DNA of 64,000 bases from positions 79,605,313 to 79,669,312 of the forward strand of contig OZ018320.1 in the NCBI GenBank assembly GCA_963969495.1, written 5' to 3'. The notes below the pieces were generated by a model. That model was not told the DNA's origin. It worked only from the letters and a program-made list of their open reading frames with translations, and did no database searches. Each line of letters begins with the position of its first letter. The first letter of the stretch is position 1. Of the stretch, positions 25,243 to 36,511 are shown piece by piece. Origin of the DNA: Ceratothoa steindachneri (taxonomy: Eukaryota > Arthropoda > Malacostraca > Isopoda > Cymothoidae). The position numbers and the translations under genes are program-made.

Positions 25243-28014
25243 TCAGTGGGGTCTCTTTGTGAACAACGGTGCCAATTGTTCCTCTGAGCATTTTCTCGAG
25301 CTGGGAAATTGCCTTGTTCTAGTCACTTTCTCCTTTTTGTTCGCCGGGATGTTTAAACCTTCCGCTAGTTCGGGGGCCGTTTCATTCAGGATCCTCTCCC
25401 ATGTTACTAAGACCAGACTTTGGGTCGCCAGATTGATTGGTGTCAAGGCGGCTCTTCGGTGGAGTTCTCTTTGAGGTATTTGATCTCTCCTTCTATTTTT
25501 ATTTGTATAGAGAGACGCCTTGTTCTGGACTCTTTGCAGGCGCTTCAAGCGAAACGTACTTAGGGTTTGGGCCACCACCGCAGGGTATATGAGTGTTGCT
25601 CGAATATGTATCAGATACAACTTTCTGATGTTGATAAAGCTCATATTTCTAAATCTGTGAAGTTTGTTGAGTTATAACTTCGCCAGAGTTTCCCGCGTTA
25701 TGAAGTAATGGCTATACTCGGTGGAGGTGATGTTGAGCGCAAGACCACTCCCTTCTTGGTGATAGGGAAATATTAGCTCTCCTATTGTTACATCCGCTGT
25801 TTTTCTGCGGCCGAGGGCGAGGATCTTGGATTTTCGGCTATTCGTGCGGATCTTCCACTTCCTTTCGTACTCATTTACGTTGCTAATTTCATTTGCAGTC
25901 TCAAGAGCCTAACCCCTGGGATTCCTCTATGTACCAGGGATCACCTGGGTTATATCATCCACAAACTGGAGATGTAATGAGTCTTCATTTACCGCAGTTG
26001 CTAAATCTATTGTGTAGATTAGATAAAGGAGGGGGTTAAGACAAATTCCCTGTGGGACTCCGGCCTCGAGGAGGAACGCTGGTCCTTGGTGACCCTCTAT
26101 CATCATTCAGGCGTGCCGTTCAATGATGAAGTCACAGATAATTCGATTCAGGGTCAGGTATAGCTGAAGGTTCAGGATCTTATGTTGAAGGCCCCTCAGC
26201 CAGACCTTATCGAAGGCCTTTTGCACGTCCCTTAGTACGATGTCAATGTACTTTCCATCCACTCGGCACTTGACGATTTTCTCGCTTAGGAGCGCGAGTG
26301 CGGTGTCCGTTACACGCTTCTTATGGAAACGGTGTTGTTGTGGGTTGTGGGCCCCCTTCTCATCAAGTTGTTTCTGAAGCCTGTTGGCTAGGATATTTTC
26401 CAGAATCTTGCTGATGATCTCCAAGAAGGAGATGGGCCTGTAGTCCATCGGCTGTTCTGGTAACTTTTTCCCCTTTGGTATAAAGATGACTTTTGTCACC
26501 TTGTTTCCGTCAGGAAAGTAACCAGTGTTCAGTGCCGCAGTCATTACGTTGGTAATGCCCTGTAGCAGGCGTGGGGGAGCATTTACCAGATGGTTTTTAG
26601 TAATCCCTGTCCAGCCAGGAGCTCTCTGCATGAAGAATTTGAGCGTGCTCAGGAGCTCCTCAGCAGTGATCGTACCTCTGTGGCCCTCCATTCTCCTCTC
26701 TTTGGAAACGTGTGGGTGGGGATGCGTTCGATGGATTATGGTATTGAGTTCGTCAATCACCTGGTGTTCGAATTTAAGATCGAAATCCTCGTTCTCTTCA
26801 GGGAGGATGGAGAATGTTTTTTGCCAGTACGTCCTGAACCTTCTTTTGAGTCTCTCTGGATCTTCTATTATTTCTCCATGTTATTCTAGCCTTATTTTCT
26901 CCTTCGAGGGCATACCTCTCAGTTTTTTTATCTCCTTCCAGAATTTCTGGGGGTTCTGCTCTGTGTGAAGCCTCTCGATAATTCCGTCCCATATGGCCCG
27001 TTGTTGTGCGATGATCCGCTCTTTGAGTTCCTCTTTGAGTTGTCTGAGTCTTCTGGTGTTGTTTCTGTTTGAACCAAATTGCCTGACTTGTTCAGAGGTT
27101 TCTCTATGCTCTGAGGCAATTTCTCGCATGTCTTCGGTCCACCTGGGTTGCGGAGGGCTTTTGTGCTTGATGTATGAAGTACACTTTTCGTCCGCTTCCA
27201 TCATCAGGAGCGTTATGCGTATTATTTACTTGTAAGTCTCTTCCAGCATAGCTTCGCTTAGATTGGCTGGTTCAAAGCTGTTGAACATTCGCTTGTACGG
27301 CTCCCAGTTTGCTTTTGCAAAGTTTTTCCTGGGTGGGATAGGAAGCACGATAGGTGCGAGGAAGATGGTGGTCATGAAGGAGATATGGTCGCTTGGAACA
27401 GTGGGGCCAGGCATACTGACCAGCTTGAAAGGAAAGTTAGTGCTTGTTAATATTATGTCCGGGGCTGTCGCTGATCTTTCAGTGATGAAGGTCGGAAATT
27501 CCGGCACGGCTCTCTCCAGCCTATCCTGGTGAATGACAAGCTGCAGATTTCTGCCCCTTTCGTTTGTTCTGGTGTAGCCCGAGGCCCCTAGTCTAGCATT
27601 GAGGTCGCCTCTTATGAATACATTCCTGCGGTGGGCAGTTAGGGTTAGAAGATTATTGATGGGCAAATATGGACGACGAGGTGGCTGGTATGCTGCTGCA
27701 ATCGTGAGTCTCCCAACAAGTGACGGGATTTCGACAGCTACGAAGGACTCATCAAGTTCTGGTAGCCTTTTGAAGGTGATGTTCCTTCTTATGGCGATTG
27801 CAGCACCGCCGAATCTATCTTGTGTGGAGTTCTTTGCCAGGACGTGGTAGTTCGGGATTTTCATCCGTATGTTATTAGTGTTGACACCGTCTTAAGATAT
27901 TAGGATAATGTCGGGGTCCGCCCTTCTGAATATGTTGCCATATTCATTCGCTTTCCCCAACCATCTATTCGTGTTTAGTGTCAAAATTTTCAAGGTGTTA
28001 TTTATGTTCTCCAT
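25243..28014 (-). pseudogene. LINE copy 3 ORF2 (endonuclease plus RT), frame kept but with stops
   Basis: From the ATG at 28014 (MENINNTLKILTLNTNRWLG) to the TGA at 25245-25243 a single frame of 924 codons can be followed with no frameshift. It has seven internal stops (TAA at 27894, 27228, 26883 and about 25676; TGA at 26109; two TAG just after the RT catalytic box). Domains in order: endonuclease with AYQPPRRPYLP, RGDLNARLG and PSDHISF; RT with PMDYRPISFLEIISKILE, DVQKAFDKVWLRGL, GVPQGICLNPLLYLIY and catalytic QFVDDITQ; and the tail RLQRVQNKASLYTNKNRRR. No ORF1 is found upstream, so the copy is 5'-truncated at or just before ORF2. Confidence 0.9.
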
Positions 28015-28544
28015 TTTTTGTGTCTACTTCTAGAGTGTGCTACTTATTTCTTGTGCTTACGTACCTTTCCGTTCTTTATCTTTTTATATTCCATGGCCGG
28101 GATCGTAAAAAGGAAGTATAGTGCTTAAGCAACTTCAGTTTCGTATTGTGATTCTGTAATTGTCGATTTGAGTTTTTTATTTTTTATGCTTTTGGTGATG
28201 TCCGCGAGGGATGAAAAAAAGTCGGAAAATTGGATTTCAGCCGTGTTTATCTGCAAACGGTATGAGCGTTGGTAACCTTTTAAATCTATCATGGCGCTGA
28301 TTGGACAATTATTACAGTGCTTATGTCTAAAAGCTGATTGGTCAATTTGTTAACGCTAAGGCTCTTATTCCAAAAATGAACGTAAGAATGATAATTAAAT
28401 GTATATCAATCCTGATCGGTTGAATTTTTGTAGTGTTATGAGTAGATGAAATAACTATTTATATATGTGTACTTTTATGTAAAAGTTGTTATTATTGCTC
28501 GCCATTTCGAAGCTTATTCCAGCTATTTACCTAGGAATAAAGAA

Positions 28545-28613
<69 letters not shown>

Positions 28614-30062
28614 GAAACAAGAGAGAGAGAATTCTTTACAAAGACCCTATAGGTACACTTTGGACAAGAGTTAAAATGAACTACACTACGTAACTCTTTA
28701 GGAGTTTGATCTTAAATTTAAAAAAATCCCCGATTGCGAGGATGTTGGAAAAAATAACTCTAAATTTAGTTTGCCTAAAAAAATTATTAATAATTTACAA
28801 ATATCTTTTCTGAAGATTCGATTCAGAAAACCCATCTTAGGAACAACATGAAATCTAACTTCTTTAGGTCAGGCCCGCAGCCAGGCCGTGATTTTTTTGG
28901 GGCCATTTCTATTTTAGGGGAGCTAATTTTTTACAAATATTTTTTACAAATACCATCTTGATATTTAAGTTTTAGTTTCGCCGTAATTATATATATTTAA
29001 CGTTGGGAATGGAGTGATAAGAAAAAGCCAGTTCGTTATTAGGTACCGCGACTACCAAGCCAACAAAAGTTCAGAGTCCATAAGTAGCATTATTGTTGTA
29101 GGTTTTTGAGTTGAGATTATAGGATTTTGTTATGATAATACCTACAAACACTTGTACTTTGATCATAAAATTAATTTTTAAAATTATATTTAATATAATT
29201 AGTTTTGGAAATAGAATGGTAAATGGGATTTGAGGATTGTGAAGATGGTGTTTGCTACAAAATCATTGGAATGAACTTCCAAAATTGGCGATGAATTCTT
29301 AGAAAGTTTGAAGGTATTTTAACTTATGGAATGGGTAGGGGTAAAATACAATTACGGAGCTTTACTATGCAATCAATTCTTCCAACTAGTAAGCCAACCA
29401 GGCAGTTCACAAAATAAAAGTGGTAATATGAAGCTGGAACCAAAGACAAAATAACCTCTTCCAGAAGATATCTCTGAGTAAATGTACATGTTGACTGTGT
29501 AATGTTTCACACAAGGGAGAACTTCTCCCTTTTGTGTAACTGAAATCATATTCTTATTTTAGGCTAGAAATAACCCAGCATAGACCCCAGTGGTTACGGT
29601 ATAAATTAAAAAAAAGTGAAATCACAGAAACTATAAAAGTTAATCTCAAAATCTGTAGAAGTTCGTTTCTATGGATGGATGTAAAGATATTACCGTTTTC
29701 TTTGGAAATTAAAATGTTTAAAAAGGAGATACTGTTATTATTTTCTGTCTAAATAGTAAAGAAATATTCGCGTGTAAAGAATTAAGAAAATTAATCCTTG
29801 AATGTGATTGATCATTTTTGTAACGCTTATGTCTGAAGACTTGACTTGACTTGTGGGGAAGTGGTGAGGTAGGTGTATGTGAGAGATAGTGGTTTGCAAG
29901 AGAAGTGGGTTGGGGAATAGTGGTAAAAATTGAAGAAGTTTTAGGGTTGCAAGATTTGCAAAAGCCCTGGATGTCAGGCTTGTGGAGAGCGTGGCCCTGG
30001 CACTAAAATTGCACCAGCAAAGTGCCTCGCAGGAATATGAACAATTGTAACAAATGTCTTTG

Positions 30063-30065
<3 letters not shown>
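28015..30065. other. AT-rich region with one TA tract
   Basis: Apart from the microsatellite at 28548-28612 no gene is seen. A C/G-rich block near 28862 (caggcccgcagccagg) weakly recalls a hAT end. A plus-strand frame near 29940-30050 is short and unidentified. Confidence 0.4.
28548..28612. repeat. (TA)n microsatellite followed by GA repeat
   Basis: About 65 bp of TA dinucleotide, then a short GAGA run. Confidence 0.95.

Positions 30066-30099
<34 letters not shown>
30066..30099. repeat. (TA)n tract, left flank of hAT element
   Basis: About 34 bp of TA directly before the hAT left end. Together with 37492-37555 it is probably one microsatellite split by the insertion. Confidence 0.95.
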
Positions 30100-30103
<4 letters not shown>

Positions 30104-30436
30104 GCGGTTCTTCCTATGGGCAGTCGCCCAGGGCGACACTTGTGAGGGGGCGGCAATGCCGCCCCCTAAGAAACCCTTTTCATCATTAAAATATGTCTTT
30201 CATGATTGCCCTTTAACCAGCGATCTGGCAACTTTCATTTTCTAATTGTCTCAGATTTTCATTCGCTTTGCAATTCATCCCATTTTTGACGGCGGTGATT
30301 TTTAAACCGTCTAATTAATTAATTAATTAATTTGATTTTTGTGGTGTTTTTTAATTGAACATGGAGTATTGAATATATTTGTTCCACTGGGAACCGAAAT
30401 TGGGCGATATTTGGAGGAAAGACCTGTATTTTAGGC

Positions 30437-30595
<159 letters not shown>

Positions 30596-30677
30596 TCATA
30601 TAGTAAGAATAGTATTGTATTATATGTTATTTATTACAGAGAACAATTCTTAACACTAAACCATCAAGGCCTGAGAA

Positions 30678-31195
30678 ATGCAAATGGATAAAAAAAGGTC
30701 TAAGCTATCAGGTGCTCAATTTAGAAAAAAGATGAAAGAAGAAGCGGAGAAACGAGCAAAAGATGAAGGTATATAACTTTGCCAGTACTTCTCACTGTGT
30801 TTTTGTGATCATACATCTTTCTGGGATATTTGAAGTGCACCGATGTATTTTGCCTAAGCTCTAATTTGCCTAGTTTCCTAGGAAAATGTTTAGTAACTTG
30901 TGCTCAAAAGTTAAATTATTGTTTTTGCAAACTTATGCATTGGTCACTTATGTTTTTTTTTCCTGATTGCAGGGGCACTTTTGAAGTATTTTTAAACCTC
31001 TGCCACTAGCCAGGATGGTAAGTTGTCTACTTTTGAAGCCACACAAGCCTCTACAGAAATGGTTTTGGAGCCTTCGGACCCGGCTGGGGAACCATCTACT
31101 TCTACAGCCTCACATTGACCTGTCTCCACAAATGCAGTCAGATCCAGAGGATGAAGACCCATTCGCTTCCACTGCTTCCCATCAGGACTCTTTAG
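30678..31195 (+). pseudogene. hAT transposase, N-terminal exons (ZMYM1-like hAT type)
   Basis: Exon 1 starts at ATG 30678 and has KKRSKLSGAQFRKKMKEE, the typical opening of ZMYM1-like hAT transposases. A GT donor follows at 30769 and an AG acceptor at 30971-30972 after a T-rich tract. Joining keeps the frame into ALLKYF. A stop follows soon after, then DGKLSTFEATQAS and a second stop; a shifted frame gives QSDPEDEDPFAST and a GT donor near 31196. In intact relatives this is a nuclear protein that binds element ends and moves DNA. Confidence 0.75.
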
Positions 31196-31300
31196 GTGAT
31201 TTATTTATTTATTTATCTTTTTGCACATAGGATGGTAAATAACAATTTAAAATAATAAATGATATATTTCAAATATAAAGCATTAAATTATTTATTAGTG

Positions 31301-31320
31301 TGTGTGTGTGTGTGTGTGTA
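31301..31320. repeat. (GT)n microsatellite
   Basis: About 20 bp of GT dinucleotide in the hAT intron before the nested LINE. Confidence 0.9.
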
Positions 31321-32337
31321 AACGATTGTGTGAACAGTTATGAATTATAATGTTATTATCACTGATTCACTGGGGTTACCAGATGATTGTGGTGTCTCAC
31401 GAGTCACAACCATCATTCTATAACACCACCACCATAACACATGCTGTGAATATTGCGTGATCTGCCTGAGTTAAGCTAGTTAAGCTGGGGGACTTTTTGT
31501 CTGGTAGGGTCACCCATGCCAGTAAGGTAGCTGTATTAGGATCCAGACTAATGGTTGTCAAACTTCTCTACCACTTCTTTGATGCGTCTCCTTGCATCCC
31601 CCTACCAACCTCTTCGATTCTGTTAGTACTAAGTTTCACCAACTCTCTTCAACTGTCAGAAAATCAAAACAAAAACCCAATGACAAAAAACAAACCTTCA
31701 TCTCTATTACACATAAATTGTTTATTAATAATGGCCTCACCAGCTCCCTTATGCCGCGTGATAAGAGAGGCTTTGGAACCTCTTTAAATAACGCCTTGGA
31801 GTCCTCATAGGTTACAAGAGACTGAGATTGAAGGGATCTCAGGCGTTTGGGGTACGATTAATGGAGAAATGCTAGGTACCCCTTAGAAGCTTTCTCCTAA
31901 CGTGTAATTGCCTGACCAGCTCCCTGTGACCGCTACTTGGTGAATAAAGGCTCAACTGACCTTTGGTGAGAGAGCTTTTGTGCCTTGCTGGTTGCCAGAT
32001 CATCTAAAGATCTCGGATAAAGTCGTGGGCACTTAGCTTTACTATTTGCCTCAAGCCTGGCCGTTTTTAGTTGATTAGTAGGGCTTAGTAGGAAAACAGT
32101 TACACCACAAGCACCCCTTTCGAAAATTCAGAGAACCAGTTCACTGGGGCTCTCGTGCTGATCAGTTGGGAGGTGCGGCACAATTGGGGAGGTCCGGCCC
32201 AGGGGGCCCAGGGGAGACCTTAGGGTTGGTGTGCTTGGTCAAAGGGTTTCTGTTTGCCAAACGACCAAAAACCTCCTGGAAATAGGCGGATGTGATTAGT
32301 GCGAGAGAAAATAACAACCAAGAAAAAACCTTTTTCA

Positions 32338-33612
32338 ATGCATATGGTCCGAGATTTTTGTAAGATGGCGAAGAAGAATGGTCCTCCGTTTCGAAAACTA
32401 ACCTGCAAAATATGCAAAGTCTACAGATGGAGTGAAGACTTCGGGGGCAGGAGTTACAAGGAGCTCACAGATACCGTCAGTGTCTGTGACTTTTGCGAAC
32501 TCGAGAAGCGCCTGGGCGAGAGCATCGCTCAACTGAGAGAGGAGAACTCCCTCCTTAAACGGGAAGTTCAACTCTTAAAAACAGAGAGATGCAGATGCTC
32601 AGGCGAGAAGGCTCCCGACGTCCAACAGCCGATTTCTTCTGCTGAAGGGCTTCCTCAACGAGCCACAAAGAAGAAAAGAAAGAAGAAAGAAGAGAAAGTA
32701 GAAATAGAAAAAGAGAAAGTAGAAAGAGAAGAAGAGAATGTAAAAAGAGAAGAAGAGAAAGTAGAAAGAGAAAAAAAGAAAGTAGAAACAGAGGACGAGA
32801 AAGTAGAAGCAGAAGAAGAGAAACGTGAAACAAAAGAAGAGATAACAAAGGAAGACAAGAAGAAGAATAAGAGGAAGAAGAAGAAGAAGAAAAATTTAGA
32901 GATACAAGAGGAAAGCGGCAAGTCGCCCCCGAAAGGAAAGACTAAGTCGTCTGCAGACAAATGTGCAAGAGTCACCCTTATTGGTGATTCTCAAGCACGG
33001 GGTCTGAAGCCCCTGCTAGCGGCCCGCCTTCGCACAAGCGTTAAAGTGAGCTGCCTCCCAGGCTGTGGGAATAAGCAGGTAAGAGCTGAGGCCAAGAAGT
33101 CTCAGATTTCAGAGACTTCAGTCGTTGCCCTTATGGTAAGTGGCAACGACCTCTACCTCAGAGGAGGTAGGGTGGGCCCTACAGGCGAGATTATGAGGAC
33201 AGTTATGAGCGCTGTCGACGACTGTGGATTAAAAATTTGCAGACGCGTCGTGGTGGGGATGCTCTTGAGGTGGGGTTCAAGCCGGAATGCCCACGTGAGA
33301 AACATGTCGCTAAACCGGCGCCTTGCAGACCTCTGTACGGCGGATGGTGTCTTTTTGGTCGACCCGTACGCCGTATTCTATGGTAGAAAAGACCTCTACC
33401 AAAGGGATGGGGTACACCTCTCCTTTAAGGGCAAGGCTTTCCTAGCTAACCTCATCCAGGATGTCGTGGAGCGCACCCAAAGGAGTATCCGGCCCATTGG
33501 GAAGGCGGACGTACGCCAGTACGCCCGACTCACTCCCCAAACAACCTTCTTGGAGGTTGTCAAAAATGGTGCCACCGCGACAAACAAGAAGCCGGGAAAC
33601 GGAAGAGTATAG
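32338..33612 (+). CDS. CR1-type LINE ORF1 protein (zinc-binding, coiled coil, SGNH esterase-like)
   Basis: An intact frame of 424 codons from ATG 32338 to TAG 33610-33612; ATG 32365 (MAKKNG) is an alternative start. The N-terminus has two CX2C pairs (CKICKVYRW and VCDFCELE), suggesting a small zinc-binding fold, then a short leucine-rich coiled coil (LREENSLLKREVQLLK). The middle is Lys/Glu-rich with seven exact heptads (about residues 119-167). The C-terminal half is an SGNH/GDSL-esterase-like domain: IGDSQARG (catalytic Ser block), SGNDLYL (Asn block) and DGVHLSFKGK (Asp-His block). Such esterase-bearing ORF1 proteins are known in CR1-group LINEs and are thought to help RNP assembly or membrane interaction. 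The function here is inferred from family. Confidence 0.85.
   Translation: MHMVRDFCKMAKKNGPPFRKLTCKICKVYRWSEDFGGRSYKELTDTVSVCDFCELEKRLGESIAQLREENSLLKREVQLLKTERCRCSGEKAPDVQQPISSAEGLPQRATKKKRKKKEEKVEIEKEKVEREEENVKREEEKVEREKKKVETEDEKVEAEEEKRETKEEITKEDKKKNKRKKKKKKNLEIQEESGKSPPKGKTKSSADKCARVTLIGDSQARGLKPLLAARLRTSVKVSCLPGCGNKQVRAEAKKSQISETSVVALMVSGNDLYLRGGRVGPTGEIMRTVMSAVDDCGLKICRRVVVGMLLRWGSSRNAHVRNMSLNRRLADLCTADGVFLVDPYAVFYGRKDLYQRDGVHLSFKGKAFLANLIQDVVERTQRSIRPIGKADVRQYARLTPQTTFLEVVKNGATATNKKPGNGRV
32692..32838 (+). repeat. 21-bp coding minisatellite in LINE ORF1, seven heptad units
   Basis: Seven successive 21-bp units encode EKVEIEK, EKVEREE, ENVKREE, EKVEREK, KKVETED, EKVEAEE and EKRETKE. The heptad length and alternating charge predict a long single helix or coiled coil. 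Length change by whole units would keep the frame. Confidence 0.9.
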
Positions 33613-33635
33613 GGGGTCCTACATTAGGGGACTCT

Positions 33636-36405
33636 CTGAAAGTTCTTCTGTTCAATGCGAGATCAATCAGGAACAAGTTTCCTGAGCTCCGTGGCCTCGT
33701 AGCGACGGAAGAACCCGAAATTGTAGCCATAACCGAATCGTGGATAAAACCCTCAAACTGAGACTTTGAAGGCGAATTCACGATTACTGGCTACCAACTC
33801 TTCCACAAAGATAGGCCAGACAGAGAGGGTGGCGGTGTAATGTTGTATGTCAAGGATACAATCAAATCTACGAACTCCAACGTTATATCCGACCACGAGC
33901 TCCTAGGCGTTGACCTAGAGATCGGTCCTGTCAGATACAGGACCCTGCTGCTTTACAGACCCCCTTCACAACCCGTTGAGAAGGACAGGGAACTGTAACA
34001 GCTGCTGAGTGAGCTGGTTTAAGGCAGAGTGTGCATCGTTATGGGCGATTTCAACAGCCAAGTTGACTGGGAAACCAGAGCAGCCTGTGTTGAGAGCGCG
34101 CTACTCTTGGAGTTCGCCAACAACGAGTTTCTCACTCAATGGGTCAGAGAACCGACGAGAGGAGACAATATCCTCGACTTGGTCTTCACCTCTGAGGATG
34201 ATATCGTTGAGGATCTCTCTGTAGGCGAAGAGCTCGGTGGCAGTGATCACCAGCTAGTTAGATTTAGCGTCAAGATCCCGAAGGTAAGGTCTGTTGCAGT
34301 CAATCAAGAAAACTTGACTTGAGAAGAGCAGACTTTGCAAGCCTTCGTGCTGGACTGACTGACGTGAGGCTAAAAGTGTGCGATGCTGTTGAAGACTCGT
34401 GGAATAGTTTCAAAACCACATTCATGAGTTTTCAATCGCGTTTGACCCCTCTGAAATGTTCCCGTGGGTCTTCTGTTCAACCAAAGTGGTTTAATCGAGA
34501 GATCGGCCAACTGCCTAGGGAGAAGAGAACTGTGTACCGGCAATCGAAGATCTCGGGTGCTTTTGACGAATACCGGCGGCTAGCCAGGAGATTGAAGTCC
34601 AGCATAAAGGCGGCTAAGCGGTCTGAGGAACTCCGAGTAGCGAGACTCTGTAAAGAGAATCCCAAGCAGTTCTTTGGATATGTAAACAACCGTAAACCAA
34701 TCCGTCGAACGATTGGCCCTTTGAGGAATGAGGAGAGGACATTAAAGCATTCAGATGCAAAAAATTCTAACCTCCTCAACGATTACTTCACTTCAGCGTT
34801 TACTGAAGAATGTGGCCCCATCCCCCAGCCGACGGATTCCTACTCGAGAGAAAAGCTAGAGGATATGGACTTCACCGAAGTTGAAATAAAAAAGAAGATC
34901 AGTGACCTAATGTCGAATAAGTCACCTGGTTCGGATGGGTTTCTACCTAAAGTGTTGAAAGAAGTGCGCGATTTAGTGTCACGACACCTGAGCGCAATCT
35001 TCAACATGTCAATCCGGACCAAATGCGTTCCTAGAGATTGGCGTGAGGCAGAGTTGACTACTATCTTCAAGAAAGGAGACCATAACCAACCGTCGAACTA
35101 CGTACCTATCAGTCTGACTTCGATAGTCAGTAAACTCATGAAAAGCATCATGGTGGACAAAGTGACGTCGTATTTAGATTCAAACCTGCTACTGAAGAGT
35201 TCCCAGCACGGCTTCCGAAGTCAACGGTCATGCCTGACGAAGCTTGTGGAATTCTTCCACTTCGTTTTCAGTGAGCCCGATCGGGACAAGGCGGCGGATG
35301 TGGTCTACCTAGACTTTCAGAAAGCCTTTAAAAAGGTACCACACCGCCGCCTTCTCCGGAAAGTGCGAGCGCTTGGCATAGACGGAAAGGTAGCCGGCTG
35401 GATCGAGAACTGGCTAAGTGGCAGACGGCAATGGGTGGTGGTAAATGGACAGTCTTCTGAGTGGGTGCCCGTTACTAGCGTGGTGCCTCAAGGTTCTGTC
35501 CTGGGACCACTACTATTCATCATCTACGTCAACGACATGGACGGTGACATGGTTGCCAAGATTTCCAAATTTGCCGACGATACCAAGCTTGGTATGAACG
35601 TTGCAAAGGATGGAAATACTGCCCGCCTGCAGAAGGATCTTGGGAAGATTGGGGAGTGGTCGAACACGTGGCAAATGCCTTTTAACGTGGGCAAATGCAA
35701 AGTGATGCATATCGGCCACAGAAACCCCCAATCTCAGTATATCCTTAAGGGCACTGCTATTGAATCCACCGACACTGAGAAGGACTTGGGTGTAACAATC
35801 ACTAGTGACATCAAGTTCTCGAAACAGTGCATTGAGGCGTAAAAAAAGGCCCAAAGGATGCTAGGCTATATTAAGCGCCAGTTTGGTTATCGGAACCAGG
35901 AGATTGTACTGTGCCTGTACAACTCACTTGTCCGACCGCACCTGGAGTATGCCGTACAATTTTGGAGTCCCTTATTGCGAAAGGACATCGCGAGATTGGA
36001 ACGCGTACAAGCCAGGGCAACCAAGCTGATTCCCCCTATCCGACATAAAAGTTATAGACTATCCGACATAAAAGTTATAGACTAAGGGAATTAGATCTGT
36101 TCTCGCTGGAAACCCGTAGACTGCGTGGTCAGCTCATCGAAGTTTTTAAAATACTTCGAAGGTTCGACAATGTTGACTACCGGGATATTTTCACACTGAG
36201 TGAGAACAGAACGCGCAATAAAGGCTTCAAACTTGAACTGAAGCGTTACAACCGCAATCTGTGTGGAAATTTTTTCACGTACAGTATCTGCGGTAAGTGT
36301 AACACACTTCCAGTGGAAGTTGTCAACAGTGAATCGTTTGACCAGTTCAAGTCAAGACTAGACAAAGTATTGAAAAGTGGCCGTTTAGGGACTCAAAACA
36401 ATTGA
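33636..36405 (+). pseudogene. CR1-type LINE ORF2 (endonuclease plus RT), recently broken
   Basis: The endonuclease frame (33636-34322) reads LLFNARSIRNKF, EIVAITESWI, GGGVMLYVKD, VMGDFNSQVDW and GSDHQLVRF, so all catalytic blocks are present; stops lie at 33759 and near 33996 and 34020. A 5-bp tandem duplication (CTTGA, 34313-34322) shifts the frame. The RT follows in one frame: YVPISLTSIVSKLM, FQKAFKKVPHRRLL, VPQGSVLGPLLFIIYVNDMD and catalytic KFADDTKLG. A TAA at 35840 and a 23-bp tandem duplication (36038-36083) break the tail. Reading then continues (LRELDLFSLETRRLRG) to TGA 36403-36405. Confidence 0.9.
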
Positions 36406-36511
36406 GCAGCCATGTGCCTACTCAATTGCTAGTCCACAGGTACCCTCTTTGAATGGACCGTAATGTCTCCTAGGGTACTTTCTTACCTCGTAACTCCTTG
36501 TAACTCTGTCC

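Larger units (their letters stand above)
31400..36480 (+). mobile_element. CR1/L2-type LINE nested in the hAT intron
   Basis: A nearly full-length non-LTR retrotransposon: a probable 5' UTR (about 31400-32337, start uncertain), ORF1 (32338-33612), ORF2 (33636-36405) and a short 3' UTR ending before 36510, where hAT coding resumes. RT signatures such as KFADDTKLG, WQMPFNVGKCKVMHIG and VRPHLEYAVQFWSP are typical of the CR1/L2 group. It is probably young because ORF1 is intact and ORF2 damage is limited. Confidence 0.85.

Noticed and set aside
28812..28835. CTGAAGA...GAAA resembling a hammerhead core
   Set aside because: The bases between cannot form stem II and no stem I partner exists; chance match.
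28862..28920. Possible hAT end (caggcccgcagccagg)
   Set aside because: No opposite end, no transposase and no target duplication; similarity is only a few bases.
32555..32975. Leu/Phe/Ser-rich minus-strand frames resembling membrane proteins
   Set aside because: They are the reverse complement of the Lys/Glu heptad region of ORF1.
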